Below are positions 1 to 12,200 of a stretch of 64,000 nucleotides of DNA, one piece after another; position 1 is the first letter of the stretch; the number at the start of each line of letters is the position of its first letter. Below the pieces are notes generated by a model. It did no database searches, was not told where the DNA came from, and saw nothing but the letters and a program-made list of their open reading frames with translations. The translations under genes were made by a program, and so were the position numbers. The stretch is from Dermacentor variabilis. Its lineage: Eukaryota; Arthropoda; Arachnida; Ixodida; Ixodidae. The stretch spans positions 1,054,001 through 1,118,000 of the forward strand of contig NW_027460346.1 in assembly GCF_050947875.1 (NCBI RefSeq). The letters run 5' to 3'.

Positions 1-430
1 GTACAATTTGTTGTTTCACTGTATAATTTCCTAGAGATCAGAGCTGGCTGCTAGCACATCTGTAAGAATGTACAGATTCGTTATGTAAGTGTGGTCCTAT
101 GTGTCAGCTGTTTGGCTAGGCAGCAGCAGCAACCACGATGAGCAGAGGCCAGGAGGGTTTGCCTAGAAAGCTTCGTAAAACAATTTGGTATACATCATTC
201 CTGTCTACGCCAATCTAGAAGTTGAGCTAATACACAAATACAGGCTATTAGTTTTATCAGTGTACTAAGTCTGTTTCATAAACCACTACAGGCTATCATT
301 GTATCAGGTCTAGTTTATACTCCAATAGATCAATACAGGTTATCAGCATCATTAGTGTATCAGACTTATCATTTCATTATCCAGTAATATGAAACCTATA
401 GAAACCAACCAAATATTTCTATTCCAATTT
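1..430 (+). repeat. Dispersed repeat, forward arm of an inverted pair
   Basis: The first 60 bases (block AGAGATCAGAGCTGGC) recur in reverse complement near 4940-4985. The part near 370-410, with ATGAAACCTATAGAAACC, recurs inverted near 4380-4430. Inside the arm, from about 220 to 365, is a degenerate direct repeat of roughly 45 bases containing ACAGGCTATCA and GTATCAGGTCT. The left end is cut by the window edge. No coding frame is convincing. It looks like a non-coding repeat family of unknown class; a PLE or MITE relation is possible. Confidence 0.55.
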
Positions 431-1315
431 TTCCTAAGGAAATATAACACAACACAAGCAGAATTTAGCATAAACACAGCTGTCCAATGTCTTTTGCGAG
501 TGTTTACAGAAGACATTCGCAGTCCGTGTGGTAGACACTGAACACTGTGCATTGCATCTATATCTTTTTATTTATATTGTTTATTTAGACATACATTAAC
601 ACAGATGAAGGGACTAAAGACAGATGCAGCTGCCTAAGCAAGGCCCTCCTACCTGTACATTGCACAGAGGTGGAAAGCAACAAGAACACAGCGAAACAAT
701 ACAGAAACAGAGAAAAACCAAAATCTGTGCAAAAGGCAACTAAAAAAAATTACACAAGAAGCTACAAATTGTTGGAAATCTATACTTGCATCATTCTCAG
801 TAAAGCCTAAACAATTAGGAATAATTCTGACAAACAACAATGCTGAGCAATTGTGCAAGAGTTTAAACAATAAATAAGGAATATAGAAAGGACTGACATG
901 ACCACAGCAGCACTACGTATCGCACGACAAGCATTATTCAACAGCTTAACAAAAGATAAACTTTTTTTTTGTTAAAGCTATAAACAAACCTGCATTGGCG
1001 AATCATATTAGCACTTTCACGATTTTTGATTGCTAGGTAATCAGGTATTAGGATGAGCAAGTGCCTGTGTCCCATATTTACTTCTGAACATTGGTGTCCT
1101 AAGTCAGCTATGCCTAAGATGGTACTGTGTATTATTGTCAGGCAGAGAAGATGAGGAGGGAGTAATATACTGGTCACATAGAATGTTCTTCTGTCTATGC
1201 ATAGGAAGCATTATTTGGAACAGCTAGTTAACTTTGAGTATGTTAAGCTTAGGAAAGAATAGTGCTGTGTTGGCCTTTTGTTCTATATTTTTTATAATGC
1301 AGTGCAAATCTCTTT
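431..1315. other. AT-rich stretch without recognised gene
   Basis: I see no gene here. The TTTATTTATATTGTTTATTTA block near 568-590, followed on the plus strand by text typical of minus-strand LINE 3' ends, may be a LINE tail, but no reverse transcriptase motif supports it. Confidence 0.4.
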
Positions 1316-1348
1316 TTTGTAGAGCTGTGCACTGCACAGCTCTACAAA
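1316..1348. repeat. Perfect 33-bp palindrome
   Basis: Two 16-base arms pair perfectly around a single central C at 1332. The core arm is TGTAGAGCTGTGCA. It could form a tight hairpin. No terminator, tRNA or TIR assignment can be made. It might be all that is left of a foldback element. Confidence 0.75.
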
Positions 1349-1862
1349 CCTGTCTAAATTTGTCTCAGGAGCAATATCCCAGATGAGTAGCCAGTAGGAA
1401 ACATGAGAATGAACAAGGACATAATATAACTGAAGTTTTAACCATTATGGCACCAAATTTCGAATATTGTTCATTATTGATATTGCCCTACAGATATTTG
1501 CATGGAGCTTTTTTATGTGAGGTGTCTAGCTCATGTTCTCTTCGAAAATAACACCTAACAATTTTTAGGTTTGTACTCATTCAATAGCACAGTTAATAAA
1601 TTTAGTAGAAGCATTGTAATTTGAAAATAATAAAAATAATTTTCCTAATATTCAATTGAAGTAATTTAAATATAACCAGTTTCACAATTCAATCAACAGT
1701 CTAGTAGCTACCTTTCCAAGATAGAGTAAGTGCATGTTTATCTGCAAAAAATGTACTAGTGTCTTTTGCATACAGTAGCATATATATAGCATATAGTAGT
1801 GTAGTTTGCATGTAGTAGTTTGCATATATATTGAGGAAGTTGCAGTATATTCACAATATCTT
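1349..1862. other. AT-rich stretch, nothing recognised
   Basis: Low-complexity AT-rich DNA with a short repeated TAGCATATA/TAGTAGTTTGCAT motif near 1775-1830. No coding or repeat feature can be supported. Confidence 0.4.
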
Positions 1863-2715
1863 TTGTTTATTTATTTATCAAATACTTCAGGCCCTCACAG
1901 CAAGCCCTAGCAGGTGTGGCATAACTATACAACAATGCATAATATGAATTCAGCGTAGTGACAGCACAAAACATAGGAGCTCATTTACAATGGGACAGGT
2001 TGTACAGTAACAGGAGAAAATTTATACAGTGTGAAACATGACTATGAATAAAAAGCAATCAATTTGTCAATAGATTCAATGGTCATAATCACATCAGAAG
2101 GCAGCTTGCACCATTCCTCAATTGTACGGGGAAAAAAAGAATACTTAAAGGTGTTTATTTTGGCATGGTGTGGAGTTAGACACTGATCATGATGATGCCT
2201 TATACGACGAGTAGTAATGGGCATAAGATAAGGTTGAGGACTCATAGAAAGTTTATTGTTCTTAAGTAAAAATAGAAATTTTAGTCTTTGAATTTTCATT
2301 CGTGCTTGCAGCGATGAGATGGCATGCTCTTTCATTAAATCAGAGGGCGAGTCTGTACTGTGGTATTTTGAAAAAATGAAGTGTATGACTTTCCTCTGGG
2401 TCAACTCCAGTGCCTCAACATTCTGTTTAGTGTAGGGGTCCCAAACTGTACAAGCATACTCTAGTTTTGGTCTGCTGAGACTATATATAGTATACTAAAT
2501 GCTTTATCCTGGGAGGAACATTCTTTAGTTTGTGGTGAAGAAGACCAAGTTTTCAGTAGGAAGACAAGAAAACATTGGTAACATGATTGTTCCAGCTTAA
2601 ACGGTTTGTTATGGTAACACCGAGGTATTTATATTCATTAACTCCTATATAGGGGATGCGATGGAAGGGTGTATGGAAAGGAATGCACAAGTTTTTTGTT
2701 GGTAATCTAAAGTCC
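1863..2715 (-). mobile_element. LINE fragment (CR1/Jockey-like), reverse transcriptase C-terminus and 3' end
   Basis: Read on the minus strand, the segment translates in pieces into the end of a non-LTR retrotransposon ORF2. It shows NEYKYLGVTI near 2650, then RPKLEYACTVWDPYTKQN near 2440, then a 120-codon open stretch ending in FFPRTIEEWCKLPSDV near 2100. These are the thumb and C-terminal motifs of CR1/Jockey-type LINEs. A stop codon and a frame change interrupt it between 2480 and 2600. The 3' end is an ATAAATAAATAAA-like tail at about 1863-1880. It is 5'-truncated as usual for LINEs and lacks the catalytic palm, so it is dead. Confidence 0.85.
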
Positions 2716-3636
2716 TAAAATAACCTAAAGTCTTAGGTAAATTTAAAGAGAGCATCTATTTGAGAAGAGGACTTGCAGATATGATGCACATTCACCGAAA
2801 ATATTTTGCATGCTGATTCCTTATCCAAATTATGCCCATGATGCTGCATTTTGAAGACCTCACCGAGTACAATGTCTCTTCAAAGTCCACCAGACGTCTT
2901 GATTTGGATGTGGGATGTGTGGATCTTTTTGGGACGTCCATGGGGACTTTTTGTGTCATCTCGCTGGAATCAGTCAACCTTACAAACGAATTAAATGACA
3001 AGTCATATTTAGTACATCCATATTTGTACATGTCTGCACCACACAGAGTGTAATGCCAGTAGTGCAAATATTAATTTTCACTTGGAAAATTATTTCCACC
3101 GAAACACATGGTGCATTTATGCCAGCATTAACTCTCACACTTCTGCACTGAAAAAAAAATCTATACTGTTACTCACAACAAATGTTTACCTAGGTATGAA
3201 CAACAGAACTTAACAAACAAACCTTGTCAATTTCTGAGCCTAAGCTACACTCACCCAACTTGTCCAAGCCATATATCTCCTTTCAATTTTGTTGCAGAAT
3301 TAGCAAATGATGTTCATTCAACACTAAATTGTGGAGCTAAATTAAGGTGCTCAAGCAGTTTTGGGGCAGTTAATTGCTATATTCATGCTGAAAACTTGGT
3401 GGAGAAGCAATGAGTAAGAGGGAGACAATACAAATACATACTTTTGATTGAAGGTCTGTTTTTGAAACATTGGTTAACATACCAGAAAAACTCGCACATG
3501 TTAAGAAAATCAAGACAAATTTGGGCCTCTGTTAATATATAGGTCTAAAGTACCTCAATGTCTTCCCACACCAAAATCATTAGAAGGATCGCTCGTCACC
3601 ATAAAAAACACTAGAGGGCTGGCTGACATACTTTCC
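2716..3636. other. Non-coding stretch, nothing recognised
   Basis: No gene recognised. The two overlapping opposite-strand ORFs of 73 and 91 codons at 2792-3067 have no family motif and mirror each other, so they are not called. Confidence 0.4.
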
Positions 3637-3856
3637 GCACATTTTCTTTATGTGGAATTGCTCACCGATTTCCTCATCAACATATGTCTCTATGTTGGAA
3701 ATGCAACAATGTATGTGCAACATGAAACACTCTGCCTTAAGGGTGTGCACATTTTCTTTATGTGGAATTGCTCACTGATTCCCTCATCGACATATGTCTC
3801 TATGTTGGAAATGCAACAATGTATGTGCAACATGAAACATTCTGCCGTAAGAGTCT
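3637..3856. repeat. Tandem duplication, 2 x 110 bp
   Basis: GCACATTTTCTTTATGTGG begins at 3637 and again at 3747. The two 110-base units differ at only a few positions (for example ACCGATTTCC versus ACTGATTCCC), so the duplication is fairly recent. A 105-codon ORF runs through both units but has no recognisable product. Confidence 0.85.
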
Positions 3857-3989
3857 ATGAGCCATTGCATCTTTGCTTGCTTACAGCATATGAGCCATTG
3901 CTGATGATAATATTTTTTTGTACCACTCGACTAGACGCCGCATTCTTTAGATGTGAGCCATTGCCCTGAGCCACGTAAGGCTTTGCATC

Positions 3990-4375
3990 ATGGAATGTGC
4001 AAGTGTGACTGAACGAGGACATAGCAAGAAACAGATAGACAGAGACAGCACTACTTTCAACTATAGATTTTATTTTCACAAGCATCGATAAATATATACT
4101 GAACGAGCAGAAACGAATGAGACAGCAAAAAAGAACATTTAGTGGTGCATGTCGATGAACCATACACATGTCCAAGGTATGGTCAAAACATGAACTGCAA
4201 TGGTTACTACGATAAACCGAGGAATCATATCTCTTTTTCAGATATCGACACTAATGGCTTGCTCATGCACCTTTCCTCTAATTTTCCGATTTCATAGGCC
4301 TCCACAATCTCCCTTGTCATCCTACTATGAGCACTATACAAAATAGAAGTTCTCCCTAGGGAAAATTCTGACAGA
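3990..4375 (-). mobile_element. Penelope-like element 3' fragment
   Basis: On the minus strand this translates into the tail after a GIY-YIG domain: MTREIVEAYEIGKLEE near 4320-4270, then VSISEKEI, followed by a stop and a 3' tail. The TREIVEAY signature is typical of the extreme C-terminus of Penelope-like elements, from established knowledge of the family. The same sequence occurs in the opposite orientation at 5601-5920, so the two form an inverted repeat of about 300 bases. Confidence 0.7.
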
Positions 4376-4379
4376 AATA

Positions 4380-4990
4380 TTTTATTGGTTTCTATATAGG
4401 TTTCATCTTACTGGATTATAAAACGACAGACCTGATACCCTAATAAAGCTGACAGCCTATATTGGTATATTGGACTACAAAATAGTATGCCTGAACACTG
4501 GCAACACTGATAGCCTGTATTGGTATAGATGTAGATATCGTATCAAGGTGGTTTGTTCTACAAAGATGCATTAATTGTTCATTCTAAAGCGAATCTTTCT
4601 ACGTGAACAACGTGAACCCTCCCAGATTTTGCTGTTCTTGGTTGCTGCTGCTGCCTTGCCAAATAACTCACACACAGGACACAACTTATACAATGAATCG
4701 TGGGCTATATATATATATATGTATATGTATGTTGAAACAGGCATGTTCGTCTTGTCAACATGGGCACAGCATCTGGAAAAGGGCCACTAACACAAGGCAG
4801 TCACAGCCCGAAAAATCGACAGAGCAAGACACACACGACCGTCAACTTCTTCCTCCATGCTGGCACAGAACTGGTGCCAAAGTGCTCCGGTACAACATAT
4901 ACATGTATATATAGCCGCCGCATCTTTTCTACCCCGACATGTCTGCTCGAGGCCAGCTCTGATCTCTACGAAATTACGCAGTGAAGCAAA
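4380..4990 (-). repeat. Dispersed repeat, reverse arm of an inverted pair
   Basis: This is the reverse-complement partner of the repeat at 1-430. The shared blocks are ATGAAACCTATATAGAAACC near 4385-4410, the ACAGGCTATCAGTG unit near 4500, a GGCAGCAGCAGCAACCA block near 4640, and GAGATCAGAGCTGGC near 4960. It carries an extra segment around 4690-4910, including a TATATATATATATGTATATG run, that the first copy lacks. Confidence 0.55.
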
Positions 4991-5119
4991 AAATAGTACC
5001 TAAATATCCTCAGCACAACAAATAAACAGCTTGGAATGCATAAACACTTTATTAAAGCAATGCCTTTCCCACCTCATTCTCTATGTTTGGCGCATCTGAT
5101 TAGTTGGCTTCTTGCCAAG

Positions 5120-5260
5120 CAATACTACCAATACAAGTTTATATCATGATCACCACTTCTATTGCATCTACTGGGACCTATAAAGCATGTTATTTGTCCA
5201 ATACAAGTTTATATCACTACTTCTATTGCTTCAATTGGGACCCATAAAGCATTTGGTTTG
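5120..5260. repeat. Diverged tandem repeat, about 70-bp unit
   Basis: CCAATACAAGTTTATATCA occurs at 5128 and 5198. Each copy is followed by ACTTCTATTGC and a GGGACC(T/C)ATAAAGCAT block. Two units are clear. Related GGGACC/TTATGAAACCTGT words continue to about 5400. Confidence 0.6.
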
Positions 5261-5384
5261 AACTCTCTATTGCCTTGATAGAGGACTGTAAAAAATGTTT
5301 ATGAAACCTGTATATTTGCTATGGGACCAGTAGATTCTGCTATGGAACCTGTAGGTTTTCCTATTGGCCCTATATATTTCGTAT

Positions 5385-5600
5385 AAGACCAACAGAGGAC
5401 TCTATTGCAATTTTCCCTAGGGCTTTCAAACATGGGTTTGCAGGGACAATCTCGCCAATGAATGCCCAAATGACCCGAGATTACTCTAGTGACCTTATAC
5501 ATTGATACTCTTTTAGTATCTCATTGATGCATCTGCCAGTTTGACCAACACATGTTCTTGCACACAAAAGTGGAATGGCATAGACAAAGTTATGAGTGCC
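5385..5600 (-). mobile_element. Penelope-like element GIY-YIG endonuclease fragment
   Basis: The minus strand encodes FVYAIPLLCARTCVGQTG followed by RCINEILKEY, matching the GIY-YIG nuclease core of Penelope-like elements, whose usual form is a VVY-I-P-L-C-G then Y-I/V-GQTGRC-N motif. The catalytic region is disturbed: the second Tyr is Cys. A stop follows after KEYQCIRSLE. In another frame IHWRDCPCKPMF gives the cysteine-rich segment that normally follows. The C-terminal piece that should continue this reading lies on the opposite strand from 5600, so an inversion breakpoint sits near here. Confidence 0.75.
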
Positions 5601-5920
5601 GGTTACAAATTGCAAAATTAGAGGAAAAGTTCGTAAGCAAGTCATCAATGTCGCTATCTGAAAAAAAAAATGATTCCTTGGTTTATCATTGTAAGTATTG
5701 CATTGTATGTCTGGACCAAGCCTTGGACATGTGTACAGTTCATCGACATGCACCAGTGAATGGTCTTTTTTGCTCTCTTGTTTGTTTGCACTTGTTTGGT
5801 ATATACTTATTGATGCGTGTGAAAATAAAATCTATAGTTGAAAGTAGCACTGGTGCTGTGTATCTGCTTCTTTCTACGTCCTCATTCATTTGCACTTACA
5901 CATTTCATCATGGAACCAAA
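5601..5920 (+). mobile_element. Penelope-like element 3' fragment, inverted relative to its endonuclease part
   Basis: The plus strand reads IAKLEEKFVSKSSMSLSEKK, the C-terminal PLE segment, followed by a tail matching the inverse of 3990-4300. It abuts the minus-strand GIY-YIG piece head to head. The AATAAAATCTATAG block near 5825 is shared with 4065 in inverse orientation. Confidence 0.65.
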
Positions 5921-8900
5921 CCAACTAGCCCGCCAACATGTTTTAAGGCTTGGTAGGAACTGAGGACTATTCTGAATAAGTCTGCTGAAGGGAAGCTGTG
6001 GTTGCTATACATGAGCGCTAGTTCTTGAGCAAACACAGGGGTCAGAGGTGTTTGATTTTGGCAAAACAATTTATTATTTGGCCACTTGCATGATGTATCA
6101 ATCATTTTAAAACAATGTGCAGTGCTTTAGTATTACACTTTTCTCCTTGAACAAACTCAACATTTTCCATGGCTCCAGATGTGCTATTCCAAATTTCTTT
6201 TTTTCATTACTGTCATTGCCATGGCATACCACGATAACTAAAAGTAGTTGTTTCTCATTTATGCGCTCCTCAGTTGACTGGCCATCTATTTTGCAAACAG
6301 CATAATATGCATTTATATGTGCCTGTAAACAAGCCAAGTAAATAATGCCAACACACTTCATTTTTTACAACTAGCACTCTACACTTACTTTATATTTCAG
6401 CAACTTTAGAAATTCTAAATTTGATTCAGTATTTGGAGGTTGCTTTCCTCAAACATATGTAGATGCAGTAAGAAAATTTCATTATATGAGCACCCCTACT
6501 TCTTTTCTGAAATGACACTATTAAATTATTTTAATCTCCATTGAGGGAGGGAGATAAAAAAAATAGGAGGGGCTGTTACATCACTTTTTGTGAAGTCAGA
6601 CAATGCCATTTGGTCATGCAGCCCAAGCAACTTCTCCATCTTTGTAGGTGCTGTCAGAACACCCATGTATGTTTTCTGTTTCTATGCTACTGTGCACCAG
6701 CTTTGTGAGTCTGAGTGCATCACCTCTGTGGCCACAAAGCTCAGTATGAGCAACTGTGATGTATTTTAAGGTTACCTTATGAAGAAATGGAAACTACCCA
6801 GTTTTGCTGCACTTTGCATGCATAGTACTACGATACTGTGTAACTTGACAACAGATAGCTTCTTTTGTGTGCACAAAGAACTTGGAAGTGTAATAATTCC
6901 CACAATAATTTCATTATTTTTAGTATGCAATATTTTACCCAACTTTGTCATTGGCCATTGGTGTTTGCAGGTGTGCTACACATTTTAAATGTGGTACTAT
7001 TAAAAAATAGGCTGAAACCTATTTATGGATGGTGCTGCATGTTAATTAAAAATTTTACCTGGTAAGAGGGAGTGCAGAACTTAAATCTGTTTATTGAAAA
7101 AATGTTTGAGTTCAACACAAGGTTTAGTAGATTTACATGGTAACAACTTGTGAATGGGGTGGGGACGTGGCCATAGCAATTGTTCTGTCTCTAAAGTACT
7201 ACCTAGACAAGAATAGATACATGGTAATTGAACAAGGATTCTCGCTGAAGCCATCGTTTTGACAAAGGGACTTGTCTTCATAAGGCCAGCAACTGCTACA
7301 GATGAACAGGTCACTTTTGTGAGTATATATATAATGAAAGTTTACAAGAAGTTCCAGGCATGAAATAAGATGGAAATTATTTGCGTTATGTTGGCTTATT
7401 TTGAGGAGATAACCTTATTTGGTATTTACAAAATGTCATTGTTAACACAAACTTAGCATTTGTAGCCATTTTCATGGCTACTATACTGAACTGTACCCCC
7501 TTCAGTCACGAATGATGGTATTCTGCCAGGACATTTTTCGAGCTTGCAGGTATGAATGTTTCAGGTGTCCAGAGTTCGAAAAAAAAAATTCCCCTCTCTA
7601 GGAATATTATTTTGCAAAGTCAATCGCGTCCTCATATGGAGACATCGTGACTCAATACTTTCTATCGCAAGTTCACTATGCCACTTTAAAGGAAGAAGGG
7701 GCATTATCTATTCAGGGTTGTGTGAGTGGTGCATCGACTGGTTGACAGGTTGTGATATTTGAAGAAGTGATCCTGAGCTGCGATGCACAGAAAAACATCG
7801 CATTTCCGGCAGTGGCCCCGGTTTCTACCACACACTTCTCATACTTGCTTTGCTAAGGAAACGGCAACTGGACTTGCTGGGGCCAGTGGTCCTTTGCATC
7901 CTACCTCACACAATCGCATCATGTTTAGAGCAAGGATGGTGACTCAAAATGAGCTATTCAGGTTGGACATTAAAAGAAAATGCTAAATTGCAGCACAGAC
8001 AAAATTCTCAAATACAAAAACAGAAAACAGTCTGTACTGCTTCTGCAGGTCAACTTCGCCCAAACAAAATTCTGTTGTTCTGGGACCAAACTAGGAATCT
8101 CTCGTATCTGGACAACCATTCGAGGAAGCGACATAATTGCCAGACTGACGTTGTTCGTTTCATGGTCCGGAAATGTGAGCATTTACCACCTTCATGACGA
8201 AACAGTGCGTACGATGATTTGTGCATTTAAAAAATGCCACCACTTAAAACTAAAAGGAACACTGAAAAACACAGTTTAATTCTTCGACGGTGAACTAGAT
8301 TGCCCAAGAAGTCCAAAAAGTGTCGGTGGTTTTAAGTTTTCGCACAGTGGCTATGGTTCGCCGGCGTGGTAAAAAAGATTGAGTGAGTCACAGTGTCTCC
8401 GAATGGAGACTCGGATGAAAACAGGATCAAAACTATTCAGTAATAGAACTATGAGTATTGTGCAACTGTTTTTCTTTAAAAGTAGCTCTTTCTTCACATA
8501 AAACAGGGTTTTTAACCGTTCTGAATGTTTGAGGCTGCTGCAAAAGAGAAATTTGAGCAGCGACAAACCAGAGCTTCCGTAAAACATGGAGTCGTCCGTC
8601 TTCAAACATCTTTTTCTCTAGTAGTGTTTCGTCGCTTCATCAGATGGCGTTCATTGCATTTATGTATGCTTCCCATATTATCCCCACCAGTGTGCAGTGT
8701 CACTCCTTCGCTTTTTGATGAAAAACGCAACATAGAAAGTCGTATCTTCATATGGAGACACCGTGACTGAAAGGGGTACCGTACCCATAAGAGCCATGTA
8801 ACCATGATTGGATGTAGTAGCGAACAGGAAATGGACGTTCAATGTGTAACTATTGATCAGGTTTGAAGGGCTTCGCAAGATAAGTCCAAGGAAAATGTGG

Positions 8901-9039
8901 CAGGAGAAGATGAAATAACAGTTGATTTGATAAAACATGGAGGAGATATTGCACTGGAATCTTGCAGTCCTTTATTCACAATGCCTAACAACGCTAAGCA
9001 TACCAGACTTTAAAGAATGCGAGCATAATTACAAGAATG
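5921..9039. other. Long AT-rich stretch without supported gene
   Basis: Many short ORFs exist but none has a family motif, good splice context or codon bias. A 20-base word, CATATGGAGACAYCGTGACT, occurs at 7633 and 8749, with an inverse relative at 8384-8410, pointing to a dispersed repeat around 7.6-8.8 kb. The rest holds nothing I can name. Confidence 0.4.
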
Positions 9040-9290
9040 GAGGTGTTTAAGAATTGGAAGAACTACAGACCCATTTCTTTAGTCTCAGTATTGTACAAGA
9101 TATTCACTATCAAATAGAATAAGGGATACACTTGACCACAATATTCCATGATGGATCTCATCCAATAAGGCATTTGAGACCGTAGTCAACCTCTCTGTAT
9201 GACCTTTGAAAAGTACATATTTGGTTCAAGAGACAATAGTGGTCATGGAGGCATTGCAAAGAAGTAGAAGCATACATGTATGCCTTATTG
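9040..9290 (+). mobile_element. RTE-like LINE reverse transcriptase relic
   Basis: The plus strand encodes NWKNYRPISLVSVLYKIFT near 9050-9110, a close match to reverse transcriptase motif 1-2 of RTE-clade LINEs. It is followed after a frame disturbance by RIRDTLDHNIP-like text. Several stops and frameshifts show that it is long dead. Only about 250 bases are recognisable, and both ends fade into anonymous sequence. Confidence 0.65.
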
Positions 9291-12200
9291 CAGTAGCGTA
9301 AAGTCACGCTTTCTCAGTGCATAGTTTTAGGCAAGCACCCTGAACAAAGCTTATGGAAAACTTTTGAAGACATTATTGCCATCCATAAATATTCTGAAAA
9401 TTGTGTCGGCATGCCTCCACTATCGCTACACAGCTGTAAAATCATGCATCTATTCAGCCTGTGATTTCGTTCTCTTAACAATCATATTGTACGTCATCAT
9501 CTGTTTTTTTCTGCACCCAATTGTACATCCAGTATATATTGATATCAACATGCAATAAATATTGGTTCTAGTCAGCACAGTGTTGGATCTCCTCTCATTG
9601 TCCTGTTTTTAGCACTGTTCCCTTCAAGAGCTTTATTAATATTTTACCTTCAGGTACCACATACAAATAATAGGAAACATGGAACAGCAATGCAAAACTT
9701 TTTACATCAGTGATTTCTTTGAGCAGTGTTAAGGTTGACAATTTTGCCTCCTTCAGGAACTCCGTTGAATAAACTTCCTCTAAGCATCTGCCATCCTGGT
9801 GTCCTTTCACTACAAGATTTCGAAGGTTATGGTCAGATACAGACAAAGGAAACTCTGTTTGGGTCTTGGGTGCAGTAGTAAATTTCTTAGCATGACTGTG
9901 AAAAATTTACGAGGTGCCCAGCATAACCAATATAATCCTGACAAAAGTGTATGGGAGGCTATGCTTGTAGTATATGATGTCTAACAATGCTGCAAGGCAG
10001 TGCAAATGCCATAGACATGCATGCATCTTTGTGACATGCACTGCTGTGTCTTAACACCTTCAAAACAGTTTCACAAACTTTTTTTTAGCAATACCCGACT
10101 CAACTTTGCTAAATTTTCTAAAAGCAATACTTCTACGTACATATACCACTGCTCACAATGCTTTTGTCACCAGTTGCAAAATGATGCATTCAGCTGCAAG
10201 TCGTCGTTGCATACCATAACGCCATATGAGACCTTTCATTTGCATTTAAAGCAGATGGTATAGAAATAAAAAACAAGTGCAGAGATCATGTATCTCTTTG
10301 CATAGTATGTAAATGTAATGATTCAGGAAAGCTTTGCTTATAGTGTATTGCAACAAAGGCAATGGATTTGCTGCAATTTAGCACCTAATAGACCAATCTC
10401 ACCATGCCTAGCACGCAGATGCATGCTTTTTTCCTGCCATGTTACTTGTAGTTCTTAGGAGAATTTGGAACACGGTGGGAAGGCACTGCGTAATAGTTAT
10501 AGAGTTTGCATATTCACCAACATGAGTTTTGTGGAAGCAGTGGTGGTGGTCAGAGTGCATATTCAGCGACTACACTTCTGGCCAAGTTGAGGGGCTGGAG
10601 ACGTGAAAGTTCATTATCTCAATGTGAATGGCATGTGTTTCAAAGCTTGCATCTGTTAACATGCACCAGCTATGTGAAGCAGATTCTTTTCTGTTTGCGG
10701 CAGAAAATACTCAAGGAAGTATATAAAGGAAGAAAAAAAAAGTTGCTCTCCAATGACGTTTTGCATTAATATCCAAGCTTGACAATCCCAAATTACGACA
10801 CCTTGCATATAAATGGTGGTGGTCATGTGTTTACATTTCAGCAGTGACTCGACCAAGGATATAATCTGCATGCATGTTTAAATATAAGGACATGCATTGA
10901 AATTTACTTAATGATGTTTATTTGCTTGAAGAAAATGCTTTTGCAATGGTTAATATCACATACACTATGAGGAACTTGGAAGCAGTAAGCTTTGAATGGA
11001 ATAAGGAAAGCAGAAACTTCAAACGAGATGGATAGAGAGACAGACACAGGACTCTCTTTCTGTCCCGTTTGAAGTTTGCACTTTCCGCTATTAGACTGAT
11101 AATGAACCAACTAGCCCAGCAAAGGATTTTCTTAAATGGTAAGCTTTATGGCTTATTTGACTTGCTGTTTTCAAGCACTCTAATAGTTGTACGAAGCAAC
11201 AAAGTTGGGTTGCACGATTTTTGTTACAAGGTGCTTGTTGGCACGTTTTCTTGATTCATTAAAGGACCTTAAAGATGAGCAATAATGCTTAAAAGTGACC
11301 AGTTGAATGCAAGGTTGTGAAGCGTTGGTTATGCTTTCTATTGCATTTTTCTTTTCCTGCAGAAAGTATATAAATGCTTGGGTGAACTGTTTTTTTTCTT
11401 AAATATATGAGCGTGAGGTTAATTCTTTGTTGAGCCCGAGTGGTTACAATTTGCTTATGTCACAAGACGCATTCACTAATACGCAACTGTAGCCCTGCAG
11501 TTAAAGTGCTGTCTATCAACAATGCCAGGAGTTCAAGAAAGCAATGTTATCTAACCATCTAAATGAATGGGTAGATTTTTGATGGTCAGGGATGTGGCTA
11601 GGACTATTGTATAGCAGATGAGCGCAGGTATACAGACCGAGCAATGCAAGTTTGTTCTTGTTTACAATGGCCAAGCCTGGCCGTGTGAGCAGCACTTCAT
11701 ACTGAATGCTCATTTGTCCGTTATATTTATCTGGTATTGCTGCATGTCTTCAAAGCCTCTCTTACTTCTAAGACTTCACTGCACATGACTGATCCTTTCA
11801 TTTGTTCACATCTTTGTGTCTTTCACAGCATCGTCGTGTCCATTGTGGTGAAAATGCACGATTGCCACGTTCCATTTGCCTAAGTTTTACAAGCTGCACT
11901 AGCAGCCACAGCAGTTTTTCACGAAATCAAACCAACAAAAAAATTTTACTTGCTTTTCTGTCAGGCTAATTTGCTATAGTCCTTAAACATGTGTTCCTGT
12001 GGCAAGCTGTTGTCTTTTTGAAAGAAATAAAGACTTAGAGAATTTTGTTCCTTTGCATTTCATTGCAGCATACAGGGACGCAACAGTTTATTCCTTTACT
12101 ATAATGTCACAATGCTTCAACGAAAAAAACTGTTGCCTATGATCAAAAAGACTCGGTGGATTACACATTTTATATGCTCTCTGTTCGCAACTCAGCTGTA

